A stretch of DNA of 64,000 nt from Siphonodentalium dalli (GCA_032622095.1 CP136066.1:93581319-93645318), one strand, 5' to 3'. Shown: positions 36,441-50,051, numbered from the stretch's first letter. Numbers and translations: made by a program. Notes: generated by a model from the sequence alone, not told the origin.

Positions 36441-36990
36441 CTGCCAAAAAACTCGACAAAAGCATCTTGGATGCGTACCCCTTGTTTAAAAAGTTTCAAC
36501 TAAACACATCACATGCTGTGTTAACAGTAGACTTGAACATCACTCTACACATGGTCTGAGGTCATTATAAATGTTATTGGTTTAATAGAGATGCCAGCTT
36601 TCAACATAAACAATGCCTGTGATTTGTTGGCAGCTCTGCTGTATAATTGATACTAATGTGTCAGCAGTGAGGTGTTTATCTTGATGGCTGTTGTTGGTAG
36701 AATTTGATACCTTATCATTGTAAACTTAAATTGGAATCTCTTGACCAAGTATTCCATGGCCAGGTCACCTTTTCACATTTAACCCAAGGCTGTGGTAGTG
36801 CAGCATTACAGATCCTGTTCCAGTGCATTCTCTTATATAAATGCGAGTGACCCATAAATTCCAATATTTTGTGTTATGTACATTGTCTATAATAGTAGAT
36901 AACAGTATACTCTATAATTCAACATCAAAACTCTCATTTATGATTCCGATCAGAGTAATTTACGTTTATAGTCATCACTCTTAGTCTGTT
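36440..36990. other. Intergenic, no feature seen
   Basis: Only a short GCATTCTCTTATATAAATGCG segment (about 36820) resembles the palindromes at 57781-58141. Confidence 0.4.
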
Positions 36991-37490
36991 CGTTAAGAAT
37001 CATCTTCTCCAGAACCATAAGACCGAACAAGTTCGTATTTGGTGTGGATGTTCCCTAGGTGACTCGCATTCAGATTTGTTCAAATGAGGTCACCCGGTCA
37101 AATAGTTGCGAAGCCAGGACCATAACTCTTTCCCACCATAGTAATTCTTCAAACAAATTCTCAAGTTCCATTGGGCCAAATGGGTTCATATTTGGTATAA
37201 AGGGTCCTTGGGTTCAGATTTGTTCAAATGAGGTCACTGGGTCGAATGTTGGCGGAGCCAGTGACATAACTAAAAAATAATAATTTCAAATTGAACCCCT
37301 TGCTCATTTTAACCAAAAAAAATTTGTTTAATGTTGTAAAGTTTGAAAAAGTAACACCATTTATAACATCCGCTGAGTTATGAAACTTTTATCTTTAATG
37401 AAATTACGGAAACATTCTTTTACCCCCCCCCCCCCCCCCCACATGGCCCAGCCCCCCCCCCCCCCCCCCCTACCCATATCTCCAAACTTA
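36990..37490 (+). repeat. AGCTCACC-type repeat fragment with C-runs
   Basis: Copy of the TTCAGATTTGTTCAAATGAG unit followed by two long C homopolymers (37424-37440 and 37454-37470) around ACATGGCCCAG. The same arrangement without the long runs occurs at 19725-19790. Confidence 0.7.
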
Positions 37491-39160
37491 CAACTTGCCT
37501 CTCACCAGAAGCAAACATTTTTTATCTGATTGGAACCAAATTTGGTATGTGAGTTTCACAGCCCAAAATACAGATCGAGTCCGAATATGGGTTTGATCCG
37601 ATTAATTTTAAAGGAGTTATGACCATTTTTCGAGAAAAAAATAAAAATAAAAAATTTAATTTTTTTTAGATTTAGCTCCTTGCTAAATTTAGCATATACA
37701 GATATTAAATTTTGTTTGAACTTTAATAACAATAAAAAAAAAAATTATATAATAAAAAAAAATTGACACTTTCATTTATTTTAGTTTTATACGATTAATT
37801 AGGTGTGATATTCGGTTTTGAAAATATGAAAATTTTATTGCAATAGTTTCATGTAATATATATCATCAATAAATTACCATGTGATCATCCAACATCCAGA
37901 GTATATGAGAGGATTTTTATAGATGTTGTCATTCCAAATGAAATCTGTTGTGAAATGAGTGATGACATATGATACAGAGCTCTGGTGGGTCAAGCAAGAT
38001 AAACAACACTGGTGGCTGGCTGTTTGTTTATTCTAACTGTCAAATTGATTAATGGCAGCACAAGACTGGTGTTTTTCCTATTCTTGAAGTTTCATTACAG
38101 GGTGAGATAAGGGCCCCCTCACCTATATAAGTGTCTTCTAAATTCCATTAATTTGCTTCAAAAATAATTAACCCTTTCCAAGGTTTCCATAGACACATGC
38201 TATAATGTACATGGACTCTTCCTCATATCTCTTAATATATATTGGGTATCTTTGCACACTATTCACTTCTATAAATTTTGGTATTGACTGATTAATTGAT
38301 TTTTGAAAAATATATTAACCCTTCAGACACGTGCTTTCAAAATTAAAACAACAGCTGATAGCCAATATGATTTATCTATGCAATGGGGAAACAGGCAGAT
38401 AAATATACATGACTATTGTAAGTGATGACTTGTTTTGAAAATCAATATGGTAGATGTTAGTATTTCCAGGAACCTTATTTTCCCATTTGTTCACATTTTC
38501 ATGGTTGATTGAATTTTAGGGGCCACAGAGCACTTAGAAGATTAACATTGAAGGTTGTGGCTTTTAGTGCCCAAGCTACTTGTAAAACATTGTAATGTGT
38601 GAAACCATTCAAATGAGGGCTAACTTACTTTCTTTTATATGAACGATGTAGTGGTCATAGGGGCCAGCATCCCCATCATATTATGTCTGTATAACATTAT
38701 ATAGATAATACTTTTGAATTGTATAAACTACATATATTTTTGAAAACCATACACCCCTGTTATGAAACACTTAATCTTATTTAATACACAGGTCAGATCT
38801 GATCTTATATCTGTCCATGTTTGATAAACAAATAACTGGGGTGAAGGGGGGGGGTAATTAAAGTACCATTTAAATACGAGATGGAATCCCCTACATATAT
38901 GTCGTTCTAAGCAGTCTGGCTTGTCAACAATTATAATTTCTCTTTAGAAGTGAATAATAAATTTTGAATATCTGGCATGTCAAAAGTGGCAAAGATAGGG
39001 ATTTATCACTTTTGCTTCCAATGAGTTAACTTAAACTCCTAAACATGTCCTCCGAAATCTCACAGTGAGAGGTCCTTGTGTGAATAGGGACAGAGTTATG
39101 AGATTTAAAACTACTCCTCCCCAACCCAAATACTTTAACCCTTTCTTAAGACAAATTATT
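37490..39160. other. Intergenic, largely unique AT-rich sequence
   Basis: A TACGCCC-type unit is recognisable at 37510-37650. The remainder shows no coding frame or paired repeat. Confidence 0.4.
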
Positions 39161-39309
39161 TGAGCTTTTGATTTCAAGTTGGGTACTGATATATGGATTA
39201 ATTCCTGTGATCATATCTTTGACAAATTATCAGTTATGGCTAGTCGCTATCGCCAAGGTATGGGTTAAACATCTGCCGATCGTGATCGGCCTCTCGTTTA
39301 GTTACTTTT

Positions 39310-39575
39310 TCCCTTCTGTTCAGTTTCTATATCCCCTATTTTGCAGAAGATACAATTCATAATCAATGGGTGCACATCACCAACTTAACTGGAGAACTAC
39401 AATCTGTTCCTAGGTTTCCCATGGCAGTTGAGACCTAATTAGAATGAGGTCCCCCCCCCCCCCCCCCAGAGTGTGAATTTAGTGATGGTTGCCGACCTTG
39501 CAGAATAGTGTCATTAAATTCACCCTTTGTGGACCTCATTCTGCAAATGTCAGACACTATATTCAGGCTTGGTTG
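39310..39575. mobile_element. Damaged double-hairpin MITE
   Basis: Contains GAATGAGGTCCCC (with an expanded C-run), GTGAATTTAGTGATGG and the inverted CACCCTTTGTGGACCTCATT, then right end ACACTATATTCAGGCTTG. Confidence 0.6.
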
Positions 39576-39719
39576 TTCCCATATCTCGGAAGATGCCCAC
39601 AGAGAAATAGATGAAAGTGTCAATGACGCTGTAGCTCAACTTGGAAAGGGAATAATTTCATGTTTTACAGTCAATGGAACGATTAGGAATGCGGAAAGTT
39701 GAAATGTCTGAGTAATGCT

Positions 39720-40110
39720 AGATTATCAACATGAAGAGATATATATAAAAGTAAAATCCAAGATGGTTGCTGGCGGCTGTTTTCCAATGATATTCAAAAC
39801 ATTTGATGGCTTCCATATAGTAGATCAATATCAAGATTAATATGAAGTCTGGAGATGATTGGATGAGGGAAGTGGACTGTAGGGTGTGCAAAAGGATTTA
39901 GTCATGCAAAGAGTAAAATCCAAGGTGGCTGCCAGTGGACACGTTTTAAGGCAGAATGACCCCAAAACGACTCGTTCCCATCTACATTCCAATGTCATCA
40001 CCCATGACAAATTTCATGATCAGACCAAAGGTTCAACCTGTAGCCCGTGCCAAAGGATTTAGTCGCGCAAACAGTAAAATCCAAGATGGCTGCTGGCGGC
40101 CATGTTTTTA
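39720..40110 (-). repeat. Array-unit fragments, reverse orientation
   Basis: Reverse-complement units of the 12436-15400 family: GAGTAAAATCCAAGATGGCTG, ACCCCAAAACGACTCGTTCC, CATCTACAT, CCTGTAGCCCGTGCC. Cut at a T-run by the AGCTCACC header at 40109. Confidence 0.75.
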
Positions 40111-42115
40111 GCTCACCTGAGACGAAGTCTCTGGTGGAGCTATGGTCATCACTCCTCGTCCGTCAACAATTCTTTGACCATCTTCTCCTCTGGAACCATA
40201 AGACCAAATGGGTTCATATTTGGTGTGGATGTTCCCTTGGTGACTCTCATTCAGATTTGTTCAAATGAGGTCACTGAGTCAAATAGTTGAAAAGCCAGGG
40301 CCATAACTCTTTCCCTCCATAGTAATTCTTTTAAACATCTTCTCAAATACCATCAGGCCAAATGGGTTCATATTTGGAATGAAGGATCCTTGGGTGACTA
40401 TCATATATAGTGTTATCATTAAATAATCACAAAAGACCTATACTATTATGGCATACTATAAACATGTATCAGGCAATGAAACGAACTTTTGCTGCATATA
40501 TTCTCGTATGTATTGATGATCAACTTTTTCAAAAGCCAATATATAATTGGATGATCTAAATTAATACATGTGAGTGGGAGGGTGGGCCCAACCGTGCACA
40601 AAAGCTAAACGTAGAATGAGCGCTAAAATCTTGTTTACGCTCAAGCACACTTTAGAACATTTGCGAAACTCGTGCTGAATCGTGTCAATTATCAATCAAT
40701 GCTTATCATGCGTGAACTACTATCACCAATCACCCAGATATCGCCAATCACACAGATATGCCCCATCGATTTAACCCCCGTCGATCTAACATTTTTCATT
40801 AAACACCCTGCTCTCCAAATAATTCTTCGTTGAACTTCAATAAAATAATATATGTATTGTTCAAATCTTTCAACAGGACATTTAACACTCCGACATCCAC
40901 CACTTCACTAGAACATATTTGGCAAACTTGAAAATTGTTCTTTGATAGAACCACCAGCTCTATTTAGTTCATATTTAATATTGAGGCTCCTTTGGTGATG
41001 CCACTGATGTGTGATTCAGATTTGTTCAATCGGGGTCACCAGGTCAAGTAGGTGCAAGGCCAGCTACTTTACTCTTTCTCTCCATAGTAATTCTATGCAA
41101 GAATCAAATGGCCTCTTTTGCTTATATTTGGTATGAAATTACCTTGGGTGACAGATTTGTGAAAATGGGATCACAAAGTCGAATAAGGGCAGAGCCAGAG
41201 AAATGACTATTTCACCACATAGTAATTCATAAAATATGTTTGCAAGAGCCAAGAACTAGTTGGTTTATTTAGCATGGAATGTTCTTGTTCGACTGCAATT
41301 CAGATTTTTTTTAATGGGGTCACCTGGTCAAATAGGGGCCTATCGAAGGACAGTTTCCCTCTTAATATGCTTCTTTCACAAGGACCATCAGGTCTATTTT
41401 ACTAATATTTAGTATGAAGGGTTCTTTGCTGTCTGGGATTCAAATTTATTCAGATGGGGTCACCGGGTTAAATAGGGTGGGACCAGGGATATAACTGTCT
41501 CTATAGTAATTCTTAAAATGTCTTCAAGAGAGGTTGGTATATTTAGCTTACATATAGTATGGAGGATCCTTTAGTGACTGAGATTCAGATGTGTTAACAT
41601 GAGGTCAACCTGTTAAGAAATGACGGGGCTATGGGGAGTTAACACTTTTGTGTCTAATAAAATCATTGAAATACCAAATTCATTAAAACATCTACCTTGG
41701 AACTACCTGACTGATTAATCTGACATACATGTATGATGTTTTGGGTCCATGGATAATTGGGCTTCAAACAGTTCTAAATGGTTTTATAAAAAGGTGCTTG
41801 TGAGGTTGGAAATTTCCAACAATTGAGAACGTTTGAGGTGTCGGTTGTGAAATTCCAACCTAAGACTCGGGAGTCTGGAGCCCGGTCATGAGGAGACTTG
41901 TTGAGCTGGAGGATGGGGGTGATCAGTAGTGTACAGTTGGTAATTTCAAGGTGGATATTCACCGATCTACATACATGAAGCCTCTCTAGCCACATATCCT
42001 GTTTAGATCTACTTCTTTTAAAGTGATTATGAAAAGTTCTGACTTGTGGTCTCCAGAGTCCCAGTCTTTATCAGTCTTTGCAGTCTGGTGAGCGACCCCA
42101 CAGTCATTGACTGTC
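40109..42115 (+). repeat. AGCTCACC-type element and dispersed duplicate of 20470-21640
   Basis: Header hairpin AGCTCACCTGAGACG...GGTGGAGCTATGG, then 180-bp units. From 40990 the sequence follows 20470-21640 with small indels, and it ends CAGTCATTGACTGTCTTGTT. 40430-40980 has no other feature. Confidence 0.8.
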
Positions 42116-42119
42116 TTGT

Positions 42120-42378
42120 TAGGTCGAATGACCCCAAAATGACTCGTTCCCATCTACATGTCAACAGTCATGGCAAATTTCATAATGATCCGACCAAAGG
42201 TACGACATGTAGCCCATGCCAAATGATTTAGTCACGCAAAGAGTAAAATCCAAGATGGCTGCCAGTGGCCATGTTTTTTTGGCCGAACGACCCCAAAATT
42301 ACTCGTTCTCATCTATATGTTAATATTAACATCCATGACAAATTTCATGATGATCAGACGAACAGTACGACCTGTAGC
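42120..42378 (-). repeat. Array-unit fragments, reverse orientation
   Basis: Two reverse units of the 160-bp family. The second is interrupted by the hAT-like element at 42379, and its remainder resumes at 44341. Confidence 0.8.
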
Positions 42379-44332
42379 CAGGCCCCACGCTAGGAGGCGA
42401 CTCGGGCGAGAATTTCGCCCTCGTATGTCCGCAAGGCGAAAACGAAGTCGCCTTCCAAATTTGACAAAACTAGCTTAGGATTTACGGTAATTTTACCGGT
42501 GAAAATTAGACTCGTTTTGCTAAAAAAAATATATATAGTCTCAACTGTTCCAACGAGGCATTTTATTTGTAAATTATACATGGTGTACCCTATCCACATA
42601 TTCTAATCAGATTGGGTGCTTTTGGAAATGGCAAATTCCGCTGAGCAACGAATTTATGATGAGCTACTGGTTCGTTTTAAGGAGACTGGAATTTAGACCT
42701 TACTTTGTTCCGTCGGGTCATTTTGTAACCACAAATTGTATAGCCATACATGGTTCCACCGCTCATGCAGTAGCCAATGTGAACAAATAATACTGTCTTT
42801 GAAATTATTAAAACTAAATCATATCTATGAATTTTCACTTTTACAAAAGTAGTTTGTGTCGGACTCCGTTTCCCAATCCAACTTTTTACTTTTTGGAATT
42901 GCATTTTATTATGTTTACAAACAAGAACACGTGCTTGCTTATTATTAAACACAGAGGTTTGAATGTGCGTTGGAAGTACTTAATTTAATGTTCTTAGTTA
43001 AATCAAAGTTCTACATAATAAACTATTACTATCCAAACTCATTTAAAAGGATTAATTTGTGTCAAAACTATGTGTTTGCAAATTACAATTGTTGTCAATC
43101 TATCGCTCAGGCCACGTGCTCCGCGTATATAGTCTGTCAACGGCTGCAAATTAATTGCATGTAGGCCTACTTCGTTACAATGCAGGTATTTAAATAACCT
43201 GCTGGTGCATATTATAAGCTCAACTGGTCTCTGTTCAGAACACATTAACCACTATTGTGACACGGCTATCAAACTCGTCAAGTTTATTGCTTTAATCGGA
43301 TTATCATCAGACATCACTGACGGTCGCGATGATGGTATTCAACAATAAACTCTTTTAACCAAATTAAAAGCTTTTACACCTCCTTAATTAGTCCTTATTG
43401 TTTATTTTAATGGACACCCACATTACAGCAGTGGCCAAAAGCCATTTCCAAAAAAATTTAATAACAATTCAGATATTAAAAGTTATGAAGTCAGGGGGGG
43501 GGGGGTGAAAAAAAATTTCCGGCACGTATGCCGGGGTGGGTGGGTGGTCAAAGCCACCAACAAGCAATTTTTTCCGCAACTAAAAAAAAAAATCCTGCTT
43601 GTTTTTTAGTGTTTTGGTAATGAGTTGGGCTTCAAACCCACTTTGAATGAGAGAAATAATGTAATTCTAACTGTAAACTGACTGCAGGCAGTTATCGTGT
43701 TGTATTTTGTTGCAAATTTTGAAATCCAAGATGGCCGCTGGCAGCCATGTTTTTTTGGCCGAATGACCTCAAAGTGACTCATTCCTATTTATATGTCCAT
43801 GTTAACATCCATGATAAATAGTATGCACAGAAATTCATATACAGCTGTTTACAGTGAATTTCCCCCCGCAAATCTCTGTTTTAGTGTTAAAAGAGGGGGT
43901 GGGTGTCAAAAAATGGTCGGGGAAAAAACTGCCGAAAACGGAAAAAAAATTGGCGGTGGGGGTGGGTGGGTACAAAAAAATGATCGAAAGGGAAAAAATG
44001 CCATACGTGCCTGAATATTTTTTCCGACCCCCCCCTGATGAAGTCGACAATTAATTTCTTCAGATAAAGTCAACAGTTTAAAAAAAAAATTAAAGTTATA
44101 AATTTTGTTAAAATTTCAGATTATCGATCTATACAGGTGCTATACTTGTGTTGTATCTTGCTAAATATCTTGTTGTTTTATCTTATTTATTGATGTGCAG
44201 ATAAATAAAGCGAATTTTGAAAATTAGTAAGTATTTTTTTTTATAAGTCTCCCTATTCTGGCTGAAGTCTCCCTAAAATCTGCAGAGGGAGACTTCATTT
44301 CTCCCTGTTTTCAATCCCTAGCTTGGGCCCTG
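42379..44332. mobile_element. hAT-like element inserted in an array unit, 8-bp duplication
   Basis: Ends CAGGCCCCACGCTAGG and CCTAGCTTGGGCCCTG are inverted with few mismatches. CCTGTAGC flanks both sides (42371-42378, 44333-44340), and the surrounding array unit reads through once the element is removed. 1,954 bp. The interior contains G-rich and GAAAAAAA blocks (43494-43610, 43860-44035) and an array fragment (43720-43820), but no transposase. Confidence 0.8.
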
Positions 44333-44340
44333 CCTGTAGC

Positions 44341-45070
44341 CTGTGCTGATGGATTGAATTTTGAAATCCAAGATGGCCACTGACAGCCATGTTTTTTGTC
44401 CGAATGACCCCAAAATGACTCGTTCCCTTCTACATCCCAATTTCAACAGCCATGGCAAATTTCATGATGATCAGACTAAAGGTACGACATGTTGCCTGTG
44501 CTAAAGGATTTAGTCATGCAAAGAGTAAAAATCCAAGATGGCTGCTGGCAGCCATGTTTTTTGGCCAAATGACCCCAATATGACTTGTTCCCATCTACAT
44601 GTCATTGTTAACATCCATGACAAATTTTATGATGATCTGACCAAAGGTACGACCTGTAGCCCATGCCAATAGATTTAGTCATGCAAAGAGCAAAATCCAA
44701 GATGGCTGCTGGCAGCCATGTTTTTTGGCCGAATGACCCCAAAATTACTCTCCCCATCTACATGACAATATTATCATCCATGACAAATTTCATGATGATC
44801 AGATGAACAGTACGACCTGTAGCCCGTGCTAATGGATTGAATTTTGAAATCCAAGATAGCCGCTGGCGGCCATGTTTTTTTTCCGAATGACCCCAAAATG
44901 AATAGTTCGGTCTAAATGTTGATGTCAACAGTGTGACAAATTTCATAATGATCCGACCAAAGGTACGACCTGTAGCCTGTATTGTTGATGACACGCACGC
45001 ACGTACACACGGACGATGGATACCAAGCCATGGCAATCGCTTAAACTTTACAAAGTAAAGTTGAGCTAAA
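44341..45070 (-). repeat. Reverse array of ~160-bp units with its terminal hairpin
   Basis: Four to five reverse-oriented units, ending at the header inverse (GATGGATACCAAGCCATGGC, then CTTTACAAAGTAAAGTTGAGCT at 45048-45069). This is the mirror of the 12436 header. Confidence 0.82.
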
Positions 45071-45479
45071 ACCTACTGAAATCATAGAATGACTTCACCC
45101 CCCCCCCACTTTTGCACCCATAATGCAACAGAATTCAATCTTATTCCCCCCCTGCATTGAAAATAATGCTGATTTTTACTTCAATCTTGATGACAAAACG
45201 CATTGGCAACTCAACAAAAACAACATGTCCAGAGTTTATTACACCGGGTAAGTTAATAATACAATGTTTTGGAGCTTCCTCTTTCAAATGGTATAAAATG
45301 TGGCATATATTTGATATAATGTAATTTGGGGGTTCGAAAATTAAGTGGGCCTTTAACCACCACTTATCCAGGTGAAATCATACCTTGGTTTTTCAAAGAA
45401 AAATTGGGGGTTATATTGAATTGAATTTGTCTGTTGGGCTGTCATTCCATCCGTCTCTCCCGGGAAGTCTATCCATCAA

Positions 45480-45705
45480 CAATTGTTTTATTTTCCAGAT
45501 TCATAATAAAGACTGATGTGGATATTCCCTAGGTGACTCACAATCAGATTTGATCAAATATGTGCGAAGCCAGGGCTAAAACTCTTTCCCTCCATAGTAA
45601 TTCTTAAAACAATTTCTTCTCAATAACAATTGGTCCTATTTAGCTTATATTTGGTATGGAGAGTCCGGGGGTGACCGGGGGTTCAGATTTGTTCAAATGG
45701 AGTAA
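45480..45705 (+). repeat. AGCTCACC-type unit fragment
   Basis: Carries TTCCCTAGGTGACTCACA, TCCCTCCATAGTAATTC, TTAGCTTATATTTGGTATGG. Interrupted in a T-run by the next element's header. Confidence 0.7.
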
Positions 45706-46606
45706 TTTTTATACGCCCTTTTGAAAAAAAGGCCGTATTATAGTATTGGTCTGTCCGTCCGGGCGTCCGTCCGTTAACCTGTTGTCCGGATGATAACTTT
45801 AGTTAGAGTGAACCAAAATTAATAAAATTTGGTATGTGGGTTTATTAGCCGAAAAGTAAGTTCAAGTTAGAATTTGGGTTCCGCCCGCCAATTTTCACCG
45901 GAGTTATGCCCCTTATTTAACGTTTTTTGACTTAGAAAATCCTTGAAATTTGTTGTCCGGATGATAACTTTAGTATAGTTTATCGGAATGAATCCAAATT
46001 TGGTATATTACTTTCTCCCACCAAAACACAGGTCAAGTTCGAACTTGGGTTCTGTCCGACCATTTTTGGCAGAGTTATGCCCCTTTTTCGACTCAGAAAA
46101 TTCAGTTTTTCTTATGTTTTTTGGTTTCCGGATGATAACTCGATTTTGGAATGTTTATACGCAAAACCCGTATTTTTGTGGATTACATATATCCAAATAC
46201 AGCTCAAGTCCGAATTTCGTTTTAATCCGATAATTTTTGCGAGAGTTATGGCCCCTTTTTTGACGTAATTTGACTTAGAAAATCCATGAAATTTGTTGTC
46301 CGGATGATAACTTTAGTTAGAGTGAACCGATTTCAATCAAATCCGCCAATTTTCACCGGAGTTATGCCCCTTATTTGACGTAATTTGACTTAGAAAATCC
46401 CTGAAATTTGTTGTCCGCATGATAACTTTACTAGAGCTTATCGGATTCAATGATAATTTGGTATTTTACTTTCTCCCACCAAAACACAGGTCAAGTTCAA
46501 ATTTGAGTTCCGTCCGCCAATTTTTACCAGAGTTATGTCCCTTTTTTACCAGTTTCCGCCGACCCAAGAGAGGGCGTATATTGCACGCCCAGCGTAGCTC
46601 TTGTTT
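45706..46606 (+). repeat. TTTTTATACGCCC tandem-core element, copy 2
   Basis: Near-identical to 33566-34351 through header, first units and tail GAGGGCGTATATTGCACGCC...AGCTCTTGTTT, with an additional internal segment. Confidence 0.82.
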
Positions 46607-46734
46607 AGGAAACTTTTGAGGGAAATCAATTCACTTCAACTCTTAAATCAACCCTTTGAAATTACTAGATGCATGGATCTAATAGATGGGGATTCACATT
46701 TGTTCAAATATGGGCAGCGATAAGAGATTGAATT

Positions 46735-47660
46735 CTCCCCCACAGTCATTGACTGTCTTGTTTTTAGCTCAACTTGAAGAATATTGCCATGGGTTGGCAT
46801 CCAACCGTCCATGCGTATGTCAACAATTTCCGTTAGCACACCCTACAGGTCACATCTCTCATCCAATCGTCACCAAACTTCATATGGATCTTCGGGTGTC
46901 CTCCAGATGAGAGCCAATATATTTTTCCGAAAAAATGTGGCAGCCATCTAGTATTACTTAGGCATATCATATGTTATCAGACATTTCATATGTTAATTTT
47001 GGGATATCTTCAAACCAGTGGGGGAAAAAAGACACATAATACCAAGTTACCCATTAAAAAGCAACATGAGGTATTTAATACTCTTGAGCAATTAGGAACT
47101 TGAAAAGTTCAAATGTCTATTGACTGTGACACATTGAATTATCCCTTCTCAGAGTTGAGCAACAGTGTAATTGACACTTTGATTTTTGTTTCGGACTTCT
47201 CTTCACTCTGTACTAGATAAAATTTTATAAAGGTTTGGCCATTTTAGAAATACGTACATGTCACATATCTAATATTCTGTTGGCATAGTCAACTTAAAGT
47301 TCGAGCTATTGCCATGGGTTGGCGTCCATGCATCAACAATTTCTCTCATGACACCCTACAGGCCACATCCCTCAACCGATCTTCACCAAACTTCATATGT
47401 AGCTTCAGGGTGACCTTTTGATGGGCACTATCAAATGAAAAACATGGCCGACAGCAGCCATCTTTTATTTCAAATTTGAATCCACCAGCACACCCTTCAG
47501 CCGTATTTATGTCCGGATCATTTTTAGCTCAACTTTACCAGTGGCCATCTTGGATTTCAAAATTCAATCCATTAGCATGGGCAACAGGTCGTGCTGTTCA
47601 TAAACATTGACTCCTCCCAAAGTTGAGCTACAGTGTCATTGACACTTTCATATTTATATT
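46735..47660 (+). repeat. AGCTCAACTT-type header and units, several fragments
   Basis: Tail CATTGACTGTCTTG is joined directly to header TTTTTAGCTCAACTTGAAG at 46762. Further units and headers lie at 47285-47470 and 47524-47640, ending TTGAGCTACAGTGTCATTGA as at 15394. Confidence 0.72.
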
Positions 47661-47750
47661 CTATATGGTGCGGATGTTTGCTAGGTGACGAATTCAGATT
47701 TGTTCAAAGCACAGGCCCCTGGGGAAAAATACCAGATATACCATTATATG

Positions 47751-48389
47751 CTATACCAGTGACAAGGTTCACAAGTGCTGTTTTGAGAAAAACACACCAT
47801 CTTAAATATACCTAATAGATTCTCAAAATCGGTCATCTCAGTCACAATATATTTGAATGTGTCTTATTGGCCATGATATTACCTTTCTTTGATGTATAAC
47901 TCGATAGTATCAAATGAATGTAAGTCGAGATCATATCGAACACTAGTGAAACCTAGACAAAAAGTGGAAGTCAGTTTTCCGGTCTAGTAAGTAGTGATCA
48001 CACGGATATCGGTTCATTTATTACGATCACAATTGCCGAACTTGCGAATTCCCCATACGATATGTCAATTGACACCATCAAATTATATATCGAACAGAAG
48101 GAAATATGAACTACAACATGCACTGTGGCATATTTTCGCTGAGTTTATTGAGGACATTAGGCGTAAAGACTCTTCAGACCCGTTTTACTCCCAAATTTCC
48201 AGTAGATTTTGCAAGTTTTTGGTACAATATCTTGACATCCCTTCGTTTGATACTATCAAATTATACATCAAAAGAAAGGAAATTTCATGGCCAATAAGAC
48301 ACATTGAAATATATTGTGTCTGAGATGAATGATTTTGAGAATTTGAGGAATATGATAAATCGGACTTGTGAACCTTGTCACTGGTATAG
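47751..48389. mobile_element. Foldback element with 25-bp exact outer repeats
   Basis: 47751-47775 is exactly inverted at 48365-48389 (CTATACCAG... and ...CTGGTATAG). Homology continues inward, for example ATTGGCCATGATATTACC near 47870 and its inverse near 48285. 639 bp, no coding capacity. Confidence 0.75.
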
Positions 48390-49810
48390 TATATTTTATA
48401 TCTGCTATTTTTCCTCCAAGGGCCTGTGGATCAAAGGACAACTCTTTCCCTCAATAGTAATTCTTAAAATGTTTTCTGAAGAAACATCTGGCCTATTAAT
48501 TAGCTTCTATTTGCTATGGAGGGTGACTGGGATTCATATTTTTCAAATGGGGTCACCCGTACTCTGGCTAAATTTGTCTAGTGAATCGCACCATATTATA
48601 TGTACATGTAGACCCACCAATGTATTTCAAAAAGGTGTTTTACCGGAATGTAAGTATGGTGGTTCTACTAGAGTAATTCTACCAGGTTAATTTACCACTG
48701 TGGTTGTGGGTTACATTTTAATAAGCCTTGAAATTTGAGACAACAGATTGAAGGTAATATGAATGATACATGTGAAAAGAGTGATCAGATATAAATTTTT
48801 GAAATTTCTTGAGATATGTACTTATTTGTGGCCTGGAAAAAAAATTGTCAAAGCAACGGTCTTGGACAAAATTGCGGATGAAGATGGATAACTCCAAAAT
48901 CAAGTGGTATTACGGCAAAATTTCATGATAATCAAGTGATAATACGCCCATATTTCGTTGAACAACATGTTGATAAATAACATGTTTTGGGAAATTTGAT
49001 ACCATATTTGACAGTGGTTAGCATTATTTTGTTGTAATTAATCGATTCTGATAACTAAAGCGTATTTTGAAGAAATGTTGTAACTTAATATGGGGACCGC
49101 CTGATCAGATTGAGTACCTTTAAACTGTTCTTGACTTTGCTAAGTATGGCACCGGGTAGAATTATTTTCCACGGATTAACTAACAAAATATGATTTTCTT
49201 ATCACAAAATAGACAGAAAACACCTCAGCTGTGTAATGTGCTATTGTGAAATAGTTATCGCTCATGCCCTTATCAAAACACTGGTAAAAGTCCTTTAAAA
49301 AGTGGTATACCAGTCTCTACTCCGGTAAAGTCCTATAAAAAATTATATACTGTAAAACCTATGTAAAAAGGACATACCCTTGTAAATTCTTAGTAAGGTA
49401 TTATGTAACCCACTTACACCAGTATTTACCAGAGTATAATGTATTAACCTTTCCATACAAAACATAAACCAACATGGGAGCATATGTACATGAAACAGCA
49501 ATTTGGGGATTTATTGGACTCCACCTTGCAATGGTGGAAACAATTTTGAACTTAAATATACAATAAACAACCCAACCATCCTAAAATCTTGTTCCTGCAT
49601 GGTTGAAATAAGTTTTGTGGGATCAGACTGTTTGGAGCTAAAAAAAAACAAGTCATTGTGTTTTATATTTCAATTTAATAATAATGATGTCCAACTGGCA
49701 TCAAAAGTAAAATTTAACAATCTGAAAAGGTCGGCTCTTTGTGATAGTACAGGTAATATCTCAACCATCTCTAAAGTCCGGCAACACAAGTACAGTAATG
49801 CCCTAAATAA
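48390..49810. other. Intergenic, fragmentary repeats only
   Basis: 48420-48570 is an AGCTCACC-type unit fragment. The rest shows no gene; 49503-49814 is open but has no recognisable domain. Confidence 0.4.
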
Positions 49811-49815
49811 CTGAT

Positions 49816-49980
49816 TCCTTAACCACAGCAGAATTATGGGTAACTTTTCAGGATTTAGTCAGAAATATGGCTTGTTGCCATTCATGGGAAAGCTCTCACC
49901 GAGCTTTCTGATGAATGACAACAAGCCATATTTCCAACTAAATCCTGAAAAGTTACCAATAATTTGGCTGTGGTTAAGGA
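49816..49980. repeat. 165-bp near-perfect hairpin
   Basis: TCCTTAACCACAG through GGCTTGTTGCCATTCAT folds onto ATGAATGACAACAAGCC...CTGTGGTTAAGGA, loop near 49890-49905. A left half-copy occurs at 51717-51815. Confidence 0.8.
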
Positions 49981-50051
49981 GTCAATTATTTGGGCATTAC
50001 TGTAGTATACCATCTGGTCAAGATTTTGGTACATCGTTTTTGTTGGTGTCT

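Noticed and set aside
37424-37470. Long C homopolymers
   Set aside because: Similar runs occur at 7122, 39450 and 45097 inside repeats; likely slippage or sequencing-length uncertainty rather than a feature.
49503-49814. 103-codon frame on the + strand
   Set aside because: No domain, no splice support, and its end overlaps a dispersed repeat that recurs at 51650-51760.
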